64,000 nucleotides of DNA from JABMMZ01 sp964438995 (GTDB lineage: Bacteria; Bacteroidota; Bacteroidia; NS11-12g; UBA955). The stretch lies in NCBI GenBank assembly GCA_964438995.1, contig CAYTMQ010000004.1:186001-250000 (forward strand), in the 5' to 3' direction. The notes below the pieces were generated by a model. It saw only the letters and a list, made by a program, of their open reading frames with translations, made no database searches and was not told the origin of the DNA. The translations under genes and the position numbers were made by a program. Positions within the stretch are counted from its first letter, which is position 1. The number at the start of each line of letters is the position of its first letter. Positions 27,047 through 35,176 of the stretch are shown here, in pieces.

Positions 27047-28261
27047 TCAATCTCTAACTGATTGAACGAATAAACCTGTACGTAATTTCGGTTCCATAAA
27101 GGTCGATTTTGGAGGCATGATCATATTGTTATCTGCTATTTCGAACACCTCTTCAACTGTGCAAGGATAAACAGTAAACACGAAATCAAAACGACCATTC
27201 GCAACGTCTTCTTCTACTTTATTTAAAGGTACGTTGCCTTTTAGAAATTCCAGTCTTTTATCAGTTTTAGAATCTTTAATGTGCAAAATATTTTTGAAAA
27301 CTCTTTCTTCTAATAAAGAAACATCTAATTTATCTACAGCATTTAAATCACTACAATCGTGTTTGTAATCTAGGCAATACCAATTGTTGTTGAGCAGTAA
27401 TCCAAATTCATGTTCTCTTTTAGGTTGAAAAGCTCCTTCCACTTTTGAGATATCAAAATCAGAACTCAAAGCCTTTAAAAAACCATCGACATCAAATGTG
27501 GAATCTGATTTAAAAGCCCTGTGAAAACTATCGATTCTTAGATACTCTGGCGGTACTATATAAGTTAAGTACTTTCCATTTTGTATGTTATTTCTCTTAA
27601 AAAAACCGGCAGAAGCAGCAGAGCGATGGTGACCATCAGCAATGTATAAATCACCTGCTTGGATATACAACTCTTCAATTTTTTCTATAAGCTCTGTCTT
27701 AGTAACCCTATAAGAAAAGTGTTTAACATTAGCTTCATCGGTAAATTCAGATACAAGTTCACAATCTTGAACGCCATGTTCTAAAACATCGTTTATAGCT
27801 AAATAACTTGGATGGGTTAAAAGAACAGGCTCACCAATCACACCAGAAAATTCAATATGTTTGATCAATTGGTCTTCTTTTTCAGTGATGGTTTTTTCGT
27901 GAATTTTAATATGGCCAGAGAAATAATCTTCAACATCTACAACGCATACCAATCCTAGAAAAGTCTTGTTGGTATCCAGCTGAATTTGTTTGTAAATGAA
28001 GAAGGCTTCTTCTTCAGATTTAATGAGTGTTTTATTGTTGACCAATTCATCCAATGCAGCTTTTGCATAAGGAAAATGTACATCTGGATTTTTATCCTCG
28101 CCTAACTTAAGATGTGGTTTAACCACATTAAGGTAAGTGAGAGGATTTCCATTGACAATTTCTTTTTGACGTTCTGGTCCGTCGACATGAATATTAGCCG
28201 ACACCAGAGATTCAAGGCCTTTAGCAGGCATTAAAGCTTTAAAAGGATAAATATGTGCCAA
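27047..28261 (-). CDS. DUF1015 family protein of the serine operon
   Basis: 404 residues, full length for DUF1015. Recognised by the N-terminal PFKALMP, YLNVVKPH and the central GDLYIADGHHRSAA motif, which looks like a metal- or phosphate-binding site (paired His). No signal peptide. It follows serC and serA with a 6-bp gap, a neighbourhood seen in other bacteria too, so a role connected with serine or phosphoserine metabolism is likely; the reaction is not known to me. The repeated coupling is the best clue. Confidence 0.9.
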   Translation of the reverse strand: MAHIYPFKALMPAKGLESLVSANIHVDGPERQKEIVNGNPLTYLNVVKPHLKLGEDKNPDVHFPYAKAALDELVNNKTLIKSEEEAFFIYKQIQLDTNKTFLGLVCVVDVEDYFSGHIKIHEKTITEKEDQLIKHIEFSGVIGEPVLLTHPSYLAINDVLEHGVQDCELVSEFTDEANVKHFSYRVTKTELIEKIEELYIQAGDLYIADGHHRSAASAGFFKRNNIQNGKYLTYIVPPEYLRIDSFHRAFKSDSTFDVDGFLKALSSDFDISKVEGAFQPKREHEFGLLLNNNWYCLDYKHDCSDLNAVDKLDVSLLEERVFKNILHIKDSKTDKRLEFLKGNVPLNKVEEDVANGRFDFVFTVYPCTVEEVFEIADNNMIMPPKSTFMEPKLRTGLFVQSVRD

Positions 28262-28267
28262 TCTTAA

Positions 28268-29221
28268 TTAGTTAAAGAAATTTATGATTTGTTCGGCCAT
28301 TTCATCACCAATTCGTTTTTGAGCTTCTAAAGTACTCGCTCCGATATGTGGTGTAAGAGAAACATTGTCTAACTTTAAAATGCCATCGTATACAGGTGGT
28401 TCCTTTTCGAACACATCTACACCGGCATAAGCAATGGTTTTATTGTTAAGTGCGTTAACAAGATCAATTTCATTAACAACCCCACCCCTAGCGCAGTTGA
28501 TTAGTCCAGCGCCTTTTTTCATCATATTCAATTCAGCTTCAGCAATGACATAACCTTGACCGCCAGGAATATGCAAACTCACAAAATCAGCTTGTTTTAA
28601 AACATCTTCTTTTGATATGGTTTTTACCATTTTTTTGATTGAAGGAATGCCAGCTTCAGGATGGAAGGTAATTTCTACTTCAGCTTCAGTAATCATTGGG
28701 TCGAATGCAATGACATTCATACCTAGACCAAAAGCCATTCTTGCTGCTTCTCTTCCTATTCTACCAAAACCTATTAAGCCTAATGTTTTGCCTTTAAGTT
28801 CAACGCCAGCTGAACTAACTTTTTTCAATTGATTGAATTGTGCTACGCCATTTTCAGGCATTTGGCGGTTAGTGTATTGCAACATTCTACAAATAGAGAA
28901 CATGTGGGCAAACACTAATTCTGCTACACTTGTACTACTAGCTGCTGGTGTATTTACAACAGTAACGCCTTTTTCTTTAGCGTATGCAGTGTCAATATTG
29001 TCTAATCCTACACCTGCTCTACCAACTAATTTTAAGTTAGAACCAGCGTCTAAGATGTCTTTGTTTACTTTAGTTGCACTTCTAACCAATAACACATCGT
29101 AATCGTTGATTCTACTAGCCAATTCAGCTTGAGGAATATTATTGGTGTCAATGGTAAATCCTTTAGCTTCTAGAGCTACTTTTGCCGATTGATCAATGCC
29201 GTCGTTTGCTAAAATCTTCAT
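28268..29221 (-). CDS. serA: D-3-phosphoglycerate dehydrogenase, short form
   Basis: 317 residues of the D-isomer 2-hydroxyacid dehydrogenase family. NAD fold GLIGFGRIGREAARMA, substrate-site VRSATKV, catalytic Arg in NCARGGVVNE, Glu in VFEKEPP and His in LTPHIGAST. It lacks the C-terminal regulatory (ACT) domain, so serine feedback inhibition through that domain is not expected. Oxidises 3-phosphoglycerate to phosphohydroxypyruvate, the first step of serine synthesis; the product is used by SerC encoded 4 bp upstream. Confidence 0.93.
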   Translation of the reverse strand: MKILANDGIDQSAKVALEAKGFTIDTNNIPQAELASRINDYDVLLVRSATKVNKDILDAGSNLKLVGRAGVGLDNIDTAYAKEKGVTVVNTPAASSTSVAELVFAHMFSICRMLQYTNRQMPENGVAQFNQLKKVSSAGVELKGKTLGLIGFGRIGREAARMAFGLGMNVIAFDPMITEAEVEITFHPEAGIPSIKKMVKTISKEDVLKQADFVSLHIPGGQGYVIAEAELNMMKKGAGLINCARGGVVNEIDLVNALNNKTIAYAGVDVFEKEPPVYDGILKLDNVSLTPHIGASTLEAQKRIGDEMAEQIINFFN

Positions 29222-29225
29222 GTAA

Positions 29226-30284
29226 TTAGTTGTTAAAAGTTCTCATTACATTTACCAATACTTCAACACTTTCTAAAGGCAAAGCATTGTACAAACTAGC
29301 GCGGTAACCACCTGCAGAGCGGTGACCTTTGATGCCAGAGATACCAGCAGCTTTCCAAGCAGCATTGAATTTTTCTTCCAAAGACTCGTCGTTCAATACA
29401 AAACAAACGTTCATTTGAGAACGGTCTTCAACAGCAACATTTCCTTTGAATAATGGATTGCTATCAATTTCTGCATACAACATATTCGCTCTAGCAGCTG
29501 CTCTTCTTTGCATTTCATCAACACCACCACATTTTTTCACCCATTTTAAGTTTTGTAACATAGCATAAATTGGGAATACAGGAGGTGTATTGAACATGGT
29601 TTCTTTATCAATGTGAACTTGATAATTCATCATACTTGGAATTTGACGAGTCACTTTTCCTAAAATATCTTTTCTAACTATTACAACAGTTACGCCAGCA
29701 GGACCCATGTTTTTCTGAGCACCAGCGTAAATCAATCCGAATTTAGACACATCAACTTTACGACTTAAAATGTCTGAACTCATATCGCAAACCAAGGTTA
29801 CTGGAGAATCAGGGAATGATTGCATTTGTGAACCATAAATGGTGTTGTTACTAGTGCAATGGAAATAATCAGCATCAGATGGAATGGTATAACCTTTAGG
29901 AATGTAAGAGTAATTTTTATCTTCAGAAGACGCAACAACTTCAACATTTCCTAAGTATTTAGCTTCTTTTACCGCATTTGCCGCCCAAACACCAGTTTTA
30001 AGGTAGGCGCCTTTCTTTTCTAGTAAGTTATAAGCCACCATTAAGAACTGTAGACTTGCACCACCACCTAAAAACAAAATTTCATAACCTTCAGGCACAC
30101 CCATTAATTCTTTAATCATAGCTTGAGTTTCCTCAACAACTGCAACAAATTCTTTACCTCTGTGAGAAACCTCTAGTACAGACAAACCTGTACCGGCAAA
30201 ATTGCGAATACCTTCAACGCTGGCTTCAATGACCTCTGGCGCTAATATTGATGGTCCAGCTGAAAAATTATGAATTTTATACAT
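29226..30284 (-). CDS. serC: phosphoserine aminotransferase
   Basis: 352 residues, class V aminotransferase. N-terminal NFSAGPSILAPEVIEA, FLGGGASLQFLMVAYN, the PLP Lys in YAGAQKNMGPAGV, and the C-terminal HRSAGGYRASLYNALP are all diagnostic of SerC. Transfers amino from glutamate to phosphohydroxypyruvate; usually also serves PLP synthesis (pdxJ is present at 54185..54898). First gene of the serC-serA-DUF1015 operon, divergent from a barrel-protein gene; the two start codons are 54 bp apart. Confidence 0.95.
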   Translation of the reverse strand: MYKIHNFSAGPSILAPEVIEASVEGIRNFAGTGLSVLEVSHRGKEFVAVVEETQAMIKELMGVPEGYEILFLGGGASLQFLMVAYNLLEKKGAYLKTGVWAANAVKEAKYLGNVEVVASSEDKNYSYIPKGYTIPSDADYFHCTSNNTIYGSQMQSFPDSPVTLVCDMSSDILSRKVDVSKFGLIYAGAQKNMGPAGVTVVIVRKDILGKVTRQIPSMMNYQVHIDKETMFNTPPVFPIYAMLQNLKWVKKCGGVDEMQRRAAARANMLYAEIDSNPLFKGNVAVEDRSQMNVCFVLNDESLEEKFNAAWKAAGISGIKGHRSAGGYRASLYNALPLESVEVLVNVMRTFNN

Positions 30285-30338
30285 ATTAAAAATAGTTTTT
30301 TATGTCGCGAAATTAAAGTAATATTGAAACAATATACA

Positions 30339-30854
30339 ATGAAATTGAAAAACATTTTATTTTTATGTATGATTTTGTGCACATCGCTTGGTCTTAAAGC
30401 ACAAGATTCTGCAAATGTTGATAATAGCGGTGATGTTTCTAATTTAAGTTTCAGAGAGCGGTTAACCTACAATATAGGTGGTGGACTAATGTTTGGAACT
30501 TATACCAATATCAATGTCTTTCCTCAAATTGGCTACAGGGTTACCAACAATTTAACCGCTGGTATTGGTGGCACTTTTCAATACTTTAAAATCGCTAATT
30601 CTATTGATGATCCATCTTTGATATATGGTGGCAATAGTTTTTTAAGATTGCGACTAACCGAGAATTTGTTTGCTCAAGGCGAATATCAATTGCTCAAATA
30701 CAACGGATTTTGGGGAGATTATGCCCTAGTAGGTGGAGGTTACATCTCTCCCAATAATTTTTATATTTCTGGCTATTATATCTTAAAATATCCAACTGGC
30801 AATAACAACGCCTATGGTGTGCCTTATGTTTTAAGAGTAGGTTATATGTTTTAA
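30339..30854 (+). CDS. small outer-membrane barrel protein
   Basis: 171 residues from the ATG at 30339; the longer frame would run into the serC promoter region. Signal peptide ends at SLGLKAQ (about residue 21). The mature part reads as eight strands (RLTYNIGGGLMFGTYTNINV, FPQIGYRVTNNLTAGIGGTF, LRLRLTENLFAQGEYQ, GYISPNNFYISGYYILKY) and ends in VLRVGYMF, a typical barrel C-terminus with terminal Phe. OmpW/OmpA-like size. No partner known; PPK2 follows after 1 bp, so they may be co-transcribed. Confidence 0.85.
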   Translation: MKLKNILFLCMILCTSLGLKAQDSANVDNSGDVSNLSFRERLTYNIGGGLMFGTYTNINVFPQIGYRVTNNLTAGIGGTFQYFKIANSIDDPSLIYGGNSFLRLRLTENLFAQGEYQLLKYNGFWGDYALVGGGYISPNNFYISGYYILKYPTGNNNAYGVPYVLRVGYMF

Positions 30855-30855
30855 C

Positions 30856-31746
30856 ATGAAAAGATTAAAAGACAACTCACATTTAAAGGTTGAAGATGGA
30901 AAAGGATTTAAATTGTCCAATTTTTCAACGAACCAAAAACTCAATTATAAAAACGAAGATGCTCTCAAAGCTGAATTAAGTACCTATAAGGAGCGCATTT
31001 CTAGATTACAAGAAAAGCTGTATGCGGCTAACAAACACTCTGTACTTATTGTGCTACAAGCCATTGATGCAGCTGGTAAAGACTCATGTATCAAACATGT
31101 ATTAAGTGGCGTAAATCCGCAAGGTTGTGCTGTTACTAGCTTTAAACAACCTAGCAAAGAAGAATTGAATCACGATTTTTTGTGGCGAACATATAAAGCG
31201 TTACCAGAACGCGGTAAAATCGGCGTCTTCAATCGTTCTTATTATGAAGAGGTTTTGGTGTGCAAGGTTCACCCTGAATTTATATTGGCTCAGAATATTC
31301 CAGGTATCGATGATGTTGAAGACATTACAGATAAATTCTGGAAAAACAGATACAGAGCCATCAATGAAATGGAAAGACATTTGGTTAAAAATGGTACTGT
31401 CATCATCAAAATATTCTTAAATCTTGGCAAGAATGAACAAAAAAACAGATTCATTGAAAGAATCGATGAGCCAAGCAAGCAATGGAAATTCAGTTTAGCT
31501 GATGTTAAAGAAAGAAGCTTTTGGAACAACTACCAAATGGCCTACAATGATATGATTAAAAACACGGCTTCAAAATATGCTCCATGGTACATTGTTCCGG
31601 CCGATGACCAGTGGATTAGCAGAGCTGTGGTAGGTCAGATTTTATTGGAACATCTTGAAGATTTGAATCCTGAATTCCCTGAAACGAGTAAAGAAGACAA
31701 AGCTTTGATTGTGAAAGCAAGAACTGAGTTGATCAAAGAGAAATAG
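30856..31746 (+). CDS. ppk2: polyphosphate kinase 2 family protein
   Basis: 296 residues. Walker A in QAIDAAGKDS, the lid-region NRSYYEEVL with Walker B-type residues, and KIFLNLGKNEQKNRF are PPK2 signatures; a single PPK2 domain of this length with an N-terminal lead resembles class III enzymes, which can use polyphosphate to phosphorylate AMP and ADP. Class is an inference from length and N-terminus. Cytoplasmic. Lies between a barrel gene (1-bp gap) and miaA (1-bp gap). Confidence 0.9.
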   Translation: MKRLKDNSHLKVEDGKGFKLSNFSTNQKLNYKNEDALKAELSTYKERISRLQEKLYAANKHSVLIVLQAIDAAGKDSCIKHVLSGVNPQGCAVTSFKQPSKEELNHDFLWRTYKALPERGKIGVFNRSYYEEVLVCKVHPEFILAQNIPGIDDVEDITDKFWKNRYRAINEMERHLVKNGTVIIKIFLNLGKNEQKNRFIERIDEPSKQWKFSLADVKERSFWNNYQMAYNDMIKNTASKYAPWYIVPADDQWISRAVVGQILLEHLEDLNPEFPETSKEDKALIVKARTELIKEK

Positions 31747-31747
31747 T

Positions 31748-32584
31748 TTGAATCCCAAAAAAATTCTTGTTGTAGTTGGTCCAACTGCTGTTGGCAAAAC
31801 CGATGAAGCCATTCGATTGGCATTGCAACACCACTGTCCTATTATAAGTTGCGATTCTAGACAATTGTACTCTGAGCTAAATATAGGTGTGGCTAAACCA
31901 GATGCTGAGCAATTGCAAACCATTCAACATTATTTCATTGGTAATATCAGCATTCACGAACATTATACGGCAGGCAAATATGCCAATGATGCCAGGCAAT
32001 TGATCAATTCCCTATTTGAAACTTATGATACTTTAGTAGTATGTGGCGGCACTGGATTATACGTCAATGCCCTCTTCAACGGATTGGATCAATTACCAGA
32101 GCGCGATGAGGAGTTGAGAAATGAACTCAATCAATTGCTTAATGATGAAGGCATAGAAACACTTCAAAGAAGATTGAAATCCGAAGATGTAGATGCATAC
32201 AATAAGGTTGACATTCACAATCCTCAGAGATTGATGAGGGCCATTGAAATAGCAGAAAGTAAAAAAATCACCATTGAAAAAGCGATAGAATTTCAACACA
32301 AATTTACAACCGACTATATTGTCATGGAAATGGATAGAGAAAAACTATACGACAGAATCAATACAAGAGTAGATAAAATGATAGAGCAAGGATTGGAAGA
32401 AGAAGCTAAAAGTTTGTATCCAATGCGACATTTAAATGCGTTACAAACTGTAGGCTATTCTGAATGGTGGCCGTATTTTGAAGGCGAAGTAGACAAAGCA
32501 TTTGTGATTGAAAAAATCAAACAACACACTCGCAATTACGCCAAAAGACAAATGACTTTGTTTAGAAATAAAGGAATAATGTAA
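31748..32584 (+). CDS. miaA: tRNA dimethylallyltransferase
   Basis: 278 residues from a TTG start, 1 bp after the ppk2 stop; no ATG is available before the P-loop. P-loop GPTAVGKTDE, SCDSRQLY, GGTGLYVNAL and the QTVGYSEW segment (family GYKE/GYRE region) followed by KQHTRNYAKRQMTLFR are diagnostic. It adds dimethylallyl to A37 of tRNAs reading UNN codons. The length is near the low end of the family because the insertion domain is short. Its stop codon lies inside one of the AATGTAASCTC hairpin elements. Confidence 0.93.
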   Translation: MNPKKILVVVGPTAVGKTDEAIRLALQHHCPIISCDSRQLYSELNIGVAKPDAEQLQTIQHYFIGNISIHEHYTAGKYANDARQLINSLFETYDTLVVCGGTGLYVNALFNGLDQLPERDEELRNELNQLLNDEGIETLQRRLKSEDVDAYNKVDIHNPQRLMRAIEIAESKKITIEKAIEFQHKFTTDYIVMEMDREKLYDRINTRVDKMIEQGLEEEAKSLYPMRHLNALQTVGYSEWWPYFEGEVDKAFVIEKIKQHTRNYAKRQMTLFRNKGIM

Positions 32585-32614
32585 GCTCGTCCGCCTATGG
32601 CGGATTGGATAAAA
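32578..32614 (+). repeat. AATGTAASCTC hairpin element, copy 1
   Basis: AATGTAAGCTCG, then stem TCCGCC-TAT-GGCGGA (32590-32604), then TTGGATAAAA. It overlaps the miaA stop codon. The stem sequence differs from all other copies. Confidence 0.75.
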
Positions 32615-32630
32615 ATCCCAATGATTCTCG

Positions 32631-32638
32631 TATTTTTG
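32631..32638 (+). promoter_or_regulatory. -7 box TATTTTTG of the bestrophin gene
   Basis: Exact TAnnTTTG match, 16 bp before the start codon at 32655. Confidence 0.5.
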
Positions 32639-32654
32639 TTTAAAATATTTCAGT

Positions 32655-33704
32655 ATGTATACCCAGAGACGATTTCCTTTAAAAAGTGTTTTGAAATGGA
32701 CTAAAAGAGAATTAAGATTCTTCACAGCCATTTCAATATTATTTACAGTAATTTTTGAAGTCCTAGATATTAAATGGTTACAAGTCCCCTTAGCCCCAGT
32801 TGGCTTAATAGGTACTGCAGTTGCTTTTATGGTAGGTTTCCAGAACAATGCAGCTTACGATAGAATATGGGAAGCAAGAACCATTTGGGGTGGAATAGTG
32901 AATTCATCCAGGTCGTTAATCATCACATTAAAAGACAGTTTTTATATTCACAATTCTGCCATTGCCAAAGATGAAACTGAAACTTTAAAAACAATTACCT
33001 ATAGACACATAGCTTGGTTAACTGCTTTGAGATACAATTTAAGATCTAAACGTTCTTGGGAATCTTCTTATGAATACATGCATGCTGACGATGGCTTCAA
33101 ATACAATGTTCCAGAGCATAAGACCACATTAGAAGAAGAGTTGTCAAAACTTTTATCAAAAGAAGAATACGACTATGTGATACACAAAGACAATGTATGC
33201 AATGCCATCATGTCTTTACAGTCTAAACACCTTAGACAACTAACCGATGAAAAGAAAATATGGGATTTTACTTTATTGAATTTGCAACAAATATTACAAG
33301 ATTTAACTGAGCAACAAGGCAGAGCAGAAAGAATAAAAAATTTCCCTTACCCAAAGCAATACGGCAGCATAGGATACCATTTTGTGCATATTTTTATGTG
33401 GTTATTGCCATTAGCATTGATACCTTCATTTGAGTCGTTGGGCACTGACCTATCGGCTACCAACCCAATTGCAGGAAGGTTTTTTGTTTGGTTTAACATC
33501 CCATTTTCAATCATATTAATGTGGATATTCAACACCATGTTGCGCATAGGTTTGGCTGGCGAAAACCCATTTGAAGGTTCTCCAAATGATGTACCTATTT
33601 CTAACATTGCAAGAAGCATTACCAGGGATATCTTACAAATTATTGACGAAGAACCTGACAAAATTCCAGCACCATTTGAAAACATCAATGATGTGCAAAT
33701 GTGA
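32655..33704 (+). CDS. bestrophin family anion channel
   Basis: 349 residues. N-terminal RRFPLKSVLKWTKREL leads into the first helices; the central VAFMVGFQNNAAYDRIWEARTIWGGIVNSSR matches the conserved bestrophin segment (F-GF-N-AYDR-WEAR-WG). Helices near 225-285 form the second membrane pair, and the acidic C-terminal region (GENPFEGSPNDVPI) contains the conserved EGSPNDVP-like belt. Prokaryotic members form pentameric channels in the inner membrane. Expressed from its own promoter box; followed by a repeat-rich gap. Confidence 0.92.
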   Translation: MYTQRRFPLKSVLKWTKRELRFFTAISILFTVIFEVLDIKWLQVPLAPVGLIGTAVAFMVGFQNNAAYDRIWEARTIWGGIVNSSRSLIITLKDSFYIHNSAIAKDETETLKTITYRHIAWLTALRYNLRSKRSWESSYEYMHADDGFKYNVPEHKTTLEEELSKLLSKEEYDYVIHKDNVCNAIMSLQSKHLRQLTDEKKIWDFTLLNLQQILQDLTEQQGRAERIKNFPYPKQYGSIGYHFVHIFMWLLPLALIPSFESLGTDLSATNPIAGRFFVWFNIPFSIILMWIFNTMLRIGLAGENPFEGSPNDVPISNIARSITRDILQIIDEEPDKIPAPFENINDVQM

Positions 33705-33821
33705 TTGAGGAACCAGGGATTAGAGGAATTAGGATTTAGGAATTAGGATTTAGGATTTAGGATTTAGTGGGCTTTGCTTGCAACATTTCTAATAGTTCGA
33801 ATGTTTGCGCACCAAATATCT

Positions 33822-33855
33822 AATGTAAGCTCGTGTTAGCAACACAGGATAAAAC
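33822..33855 (+). repeat. AATGTAASCTC hairpin element, copy 2
   Basis: AATGTAAGCTC, stem GTGTT-AGC-AACAC (33833-33845), then AGGATAAAAC. Confidence 0.75.
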
Positions 33856-33873
33856 TTCGTGTAAACACCATAT

Positions 33874-33907
33874 AATGTAACCTAATGTTCGCAACATAGG
33901 ATAGAGG
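33874..33907 (+). repeat. AATGTAASCTC hairpin element, copy 3
   Basis: AATGTAACCTA, stem ATGTT-CGC-AACAT (33885-33897), then AGGATAGAGG. Only 52 bp after copy 2, yet the stem differs by compensated changes. Confidence 0.75.
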
Positions 33908-33951
33908 AAGTAACCTTGTCAAACTATTGCTGCCTGAGGAGGATGCTAAAA

Positions 33952-34266
33952 TTAATGATGATCGAATTTTAATTTGTCTAGCATCTCATCCGTTACAGAT
34001 TCTGAGCTTATGCCATAGCCATTGACCAATACACCTTTTATATTGTATTTATCGGATGAAATAGCATATAATATACTTTCATCACTTGGGTCGGTTAAGC
34101 CTTCAAATCTAAATACTTGGTCAATTTTGAATTGATCATGAAACAATTGAAACTCACCATTACGACATTCAATACAGTTTTGATTGAGATTAAAGTCCTC
34201 TGTGTAACCTTGCGCTTTTAAAGCATTAATGGCTTCAGATAAGGTATCGTAGAACTGAGCATTCAT
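33952..34266 (-). CDS. small conserved protein of Bacteroidota type
   Basis: 104 residues without signal peptide. It starts MNAQFYDTLSEAINALKAQGYTEDFNL, has one Cys pair (NQNCIECRNG), FKIDQVFRFEGLTDPSDESILYAISS and GVLVNGYGISSESVTDEMLDKL. Homologues of this size are often labelled phosphoribosylpyrophosphate synthetase in databases, which I regard as a carried-over name: no PRPP-binding motif is visible. Overlaps the upstream ferredoxin-like gene by 4 bp, so the two are co-translated and may act together. Confidence 0.75.
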   Translation of the reverse strand: MNAQFYDTLSEAINALKAQGYTEDFNLNQNCIECRNGEFQLFHDQFKIDQVFRFEGLTDPSDESILYAISSDKYNIKGVLVNGYGISSESVTDEMLDKLKFDHH

Positions 34267-34475
34267 TTTATTGAAAGTGCTTTAGATGGACATTTGGCAA
34301 CAGCGGCAATAATTTCTTCATCACTAGCTTGATGAATTTTTACCCAAGGTTGTTCGCGGGGTTTAAAAACGTTTGGAAGGTTTTTAACGCAATTGCCAGA
34401 GTGCATGCATAAATCTGGTTGCCAAACAACGGTTATACTTCCATTGCTATATTCTTTAGTGTTTTCGTTACTCAT
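34263..34475 (-). CDS. divergent 4Fe-4S mono-cluster protein (Fer4_19-like)
   Basis: 70 residues. ITVVWQPDLCMHSGNCVKNLPNVF and AAVAKCPSKALSIK: three visible Cys (in LCMHSGNC and KCPS), with His in the place of one ligand, fit the divergent 4Fe-4S mono-cluster family, in which one canonical Cys is absent. Small soluble electron carrier or sensor. A TATATTTG promoter box lies 22 bp upstream. The stop/start overlap (ATGA) with the next gene indicates coupling. Confidence 0.85.
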   Translation of the reverse strand: MSNENTKEYSNGSITVVWQPDLCMHSGNCVKNLPNVFKPREQPWVKIHQASDEEIIAAVAKCPSKALSIK

Positions 34476-34497
34476 AATTTATCTATTAATTGATAAT

Positions 34498-34505
34498 CAA
34501 ATATA
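34498..34505 (-). promoter_or_regulatory. -7 box TATATTTG of the 4Fe-4S gene
   Basis: Exact TAnnTTTG match on the minus strand, 22 bp before the start codon at 34475. Confidence 0.45.
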
Positions 34506-34511
34506 CATGTA

Positions 34512-35157
34512 TTATTCAAATTTCAATATGAAAATAATTGGCCATCCTTTCAAAGTATCCTGAAAATAGACGAATGAAAATTCATTGCTTTTAGAACTTT
34601 CAAAATCACTTAAAAGTCTGTTCAAAGGTACATTCAAAGTACTTCCTGTTCCCTTGCTAGACACAGATTCTATTATAGAATCATTACTATTCAAAACATT
34701 GATAGAATTAATGATAGTTGATGAGTGCCAACATGTATAGTATTGGATTTTTAAAGTATCCGTAACTTTTACTTGACTTAATTTTAATATGACGTCATGA
34801 TGAGAATATTTATTTTGAGTTATTACATTATATATTTTTAAATAGATCTTCCTTAATAACTAATTTTTGTTCCCGCTCATGCCGCGGGAAATGGCAATTA
34901 CTTTTTTTTATGGCAAAAAAAAGTAATCAAAAAAAGGCCACCACGGGTCAAAATTTCAACAATGTCTTCCCGCTGCAAATCTATCCTGCTCGAGGCTGCC
35001 ATTATTGAAATTCTACGCACCCGTGGACTCAACCCGCACATTCTGTTTCAACAAGTGTATTGAACATATGAATTTAAAAATACACATGCCAATAACTGAT
35101 AGTGTCTGCTTTAGAACTAATCGAAAATAAAAAAAGTATAAAGAATAAGTTTTTCAT
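34512..35157 (-). pseudogene. small secreted protein gene split by a 250-bp element
   Basis: The 5' piece starts at the ATG at 35157: a signal peptide (MKNLFFILFLFSISSKA) and DTISYWHV, then a stop inside the inserted DNA. The 3' piece (open from 34857 to the stop at 34512) has no start of its own and reads YNVITQNKYSHHDVILKLSQ ... TLKGWPIIFILKFE. Removing 34833..35082 joins WHV to YNVITQ in frame and leaves 396 nt, i.e. an uninterrupted 131-residue secreted protein. As it stands it would make only a signal peptide plus about ten residues. It lies 19 bp after the SRPBCC gene, probably its operon partner. Family not recognised. Confidence 0.75.
34833..35082. mobile_element. MITE-like 250-bp element with 11-bp terminal inverted repeats
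   Basis: Ends are TATTTTTAAAT (34833-34843) and its exact complement ATTTAAAAATA (35072-35082). Inside: hairpin TTCCCGC/GCGGGAA (34870-34890), a perfect 12-bp stem TTACTTTTTTTT/AAAAAAAAGTAA with 5-nt loop (34898-34926), and long arms CCACGGGT...AATTTCAA (34941-34959) and TTGAAATT...ACCCGTGG (35005-35026). It encodes nothing. TAT lies at both outer junctions and could be a 3-bp target duplication if the last TAT of one end is counted. It interrupts the gene at 34512..35157. Confidence 0.7.
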
Positions 35158-35176
35158 ATGTTGAGTTTTATCAATA

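Larger units (their letters stand above)
33705..33951. repeat. non-coding dispersed repeat region (family A), GGATTTAGGAATTAGG tract
   Basis: A run of GGATTTAG/GGAATTAG units (33722-33767), then TAGTGGGCTTTGCTTG and two hairpin elements (33822 and 33874). The same order, tract then AGTGGGCTA then AATGTAACCT hairpin, is found at 57347..57713 and, inverted, at 37407..37555. Confidence 0.8.

Noticed and set aside
28833..29102. 89-residue plus-strand ORF antisense to serA
   Set aside because: Lies entirely within a well-supported gene; its codon composition mirrors the opposite strand.
30270..30338. N-terminal extension of the barrel protein from a non-ATG codon at 30270
   Set aside because: It overlaps the start of serC and adds residues before a perfect signal peptide that begins at the ATG at 30339.
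33722..33767. TTAGGATTTAGG tract looks telomere-like
   Set aside because: Short, imperfect and part of a dispersed repeat seen at other loci; no reason to suspect a linear end.
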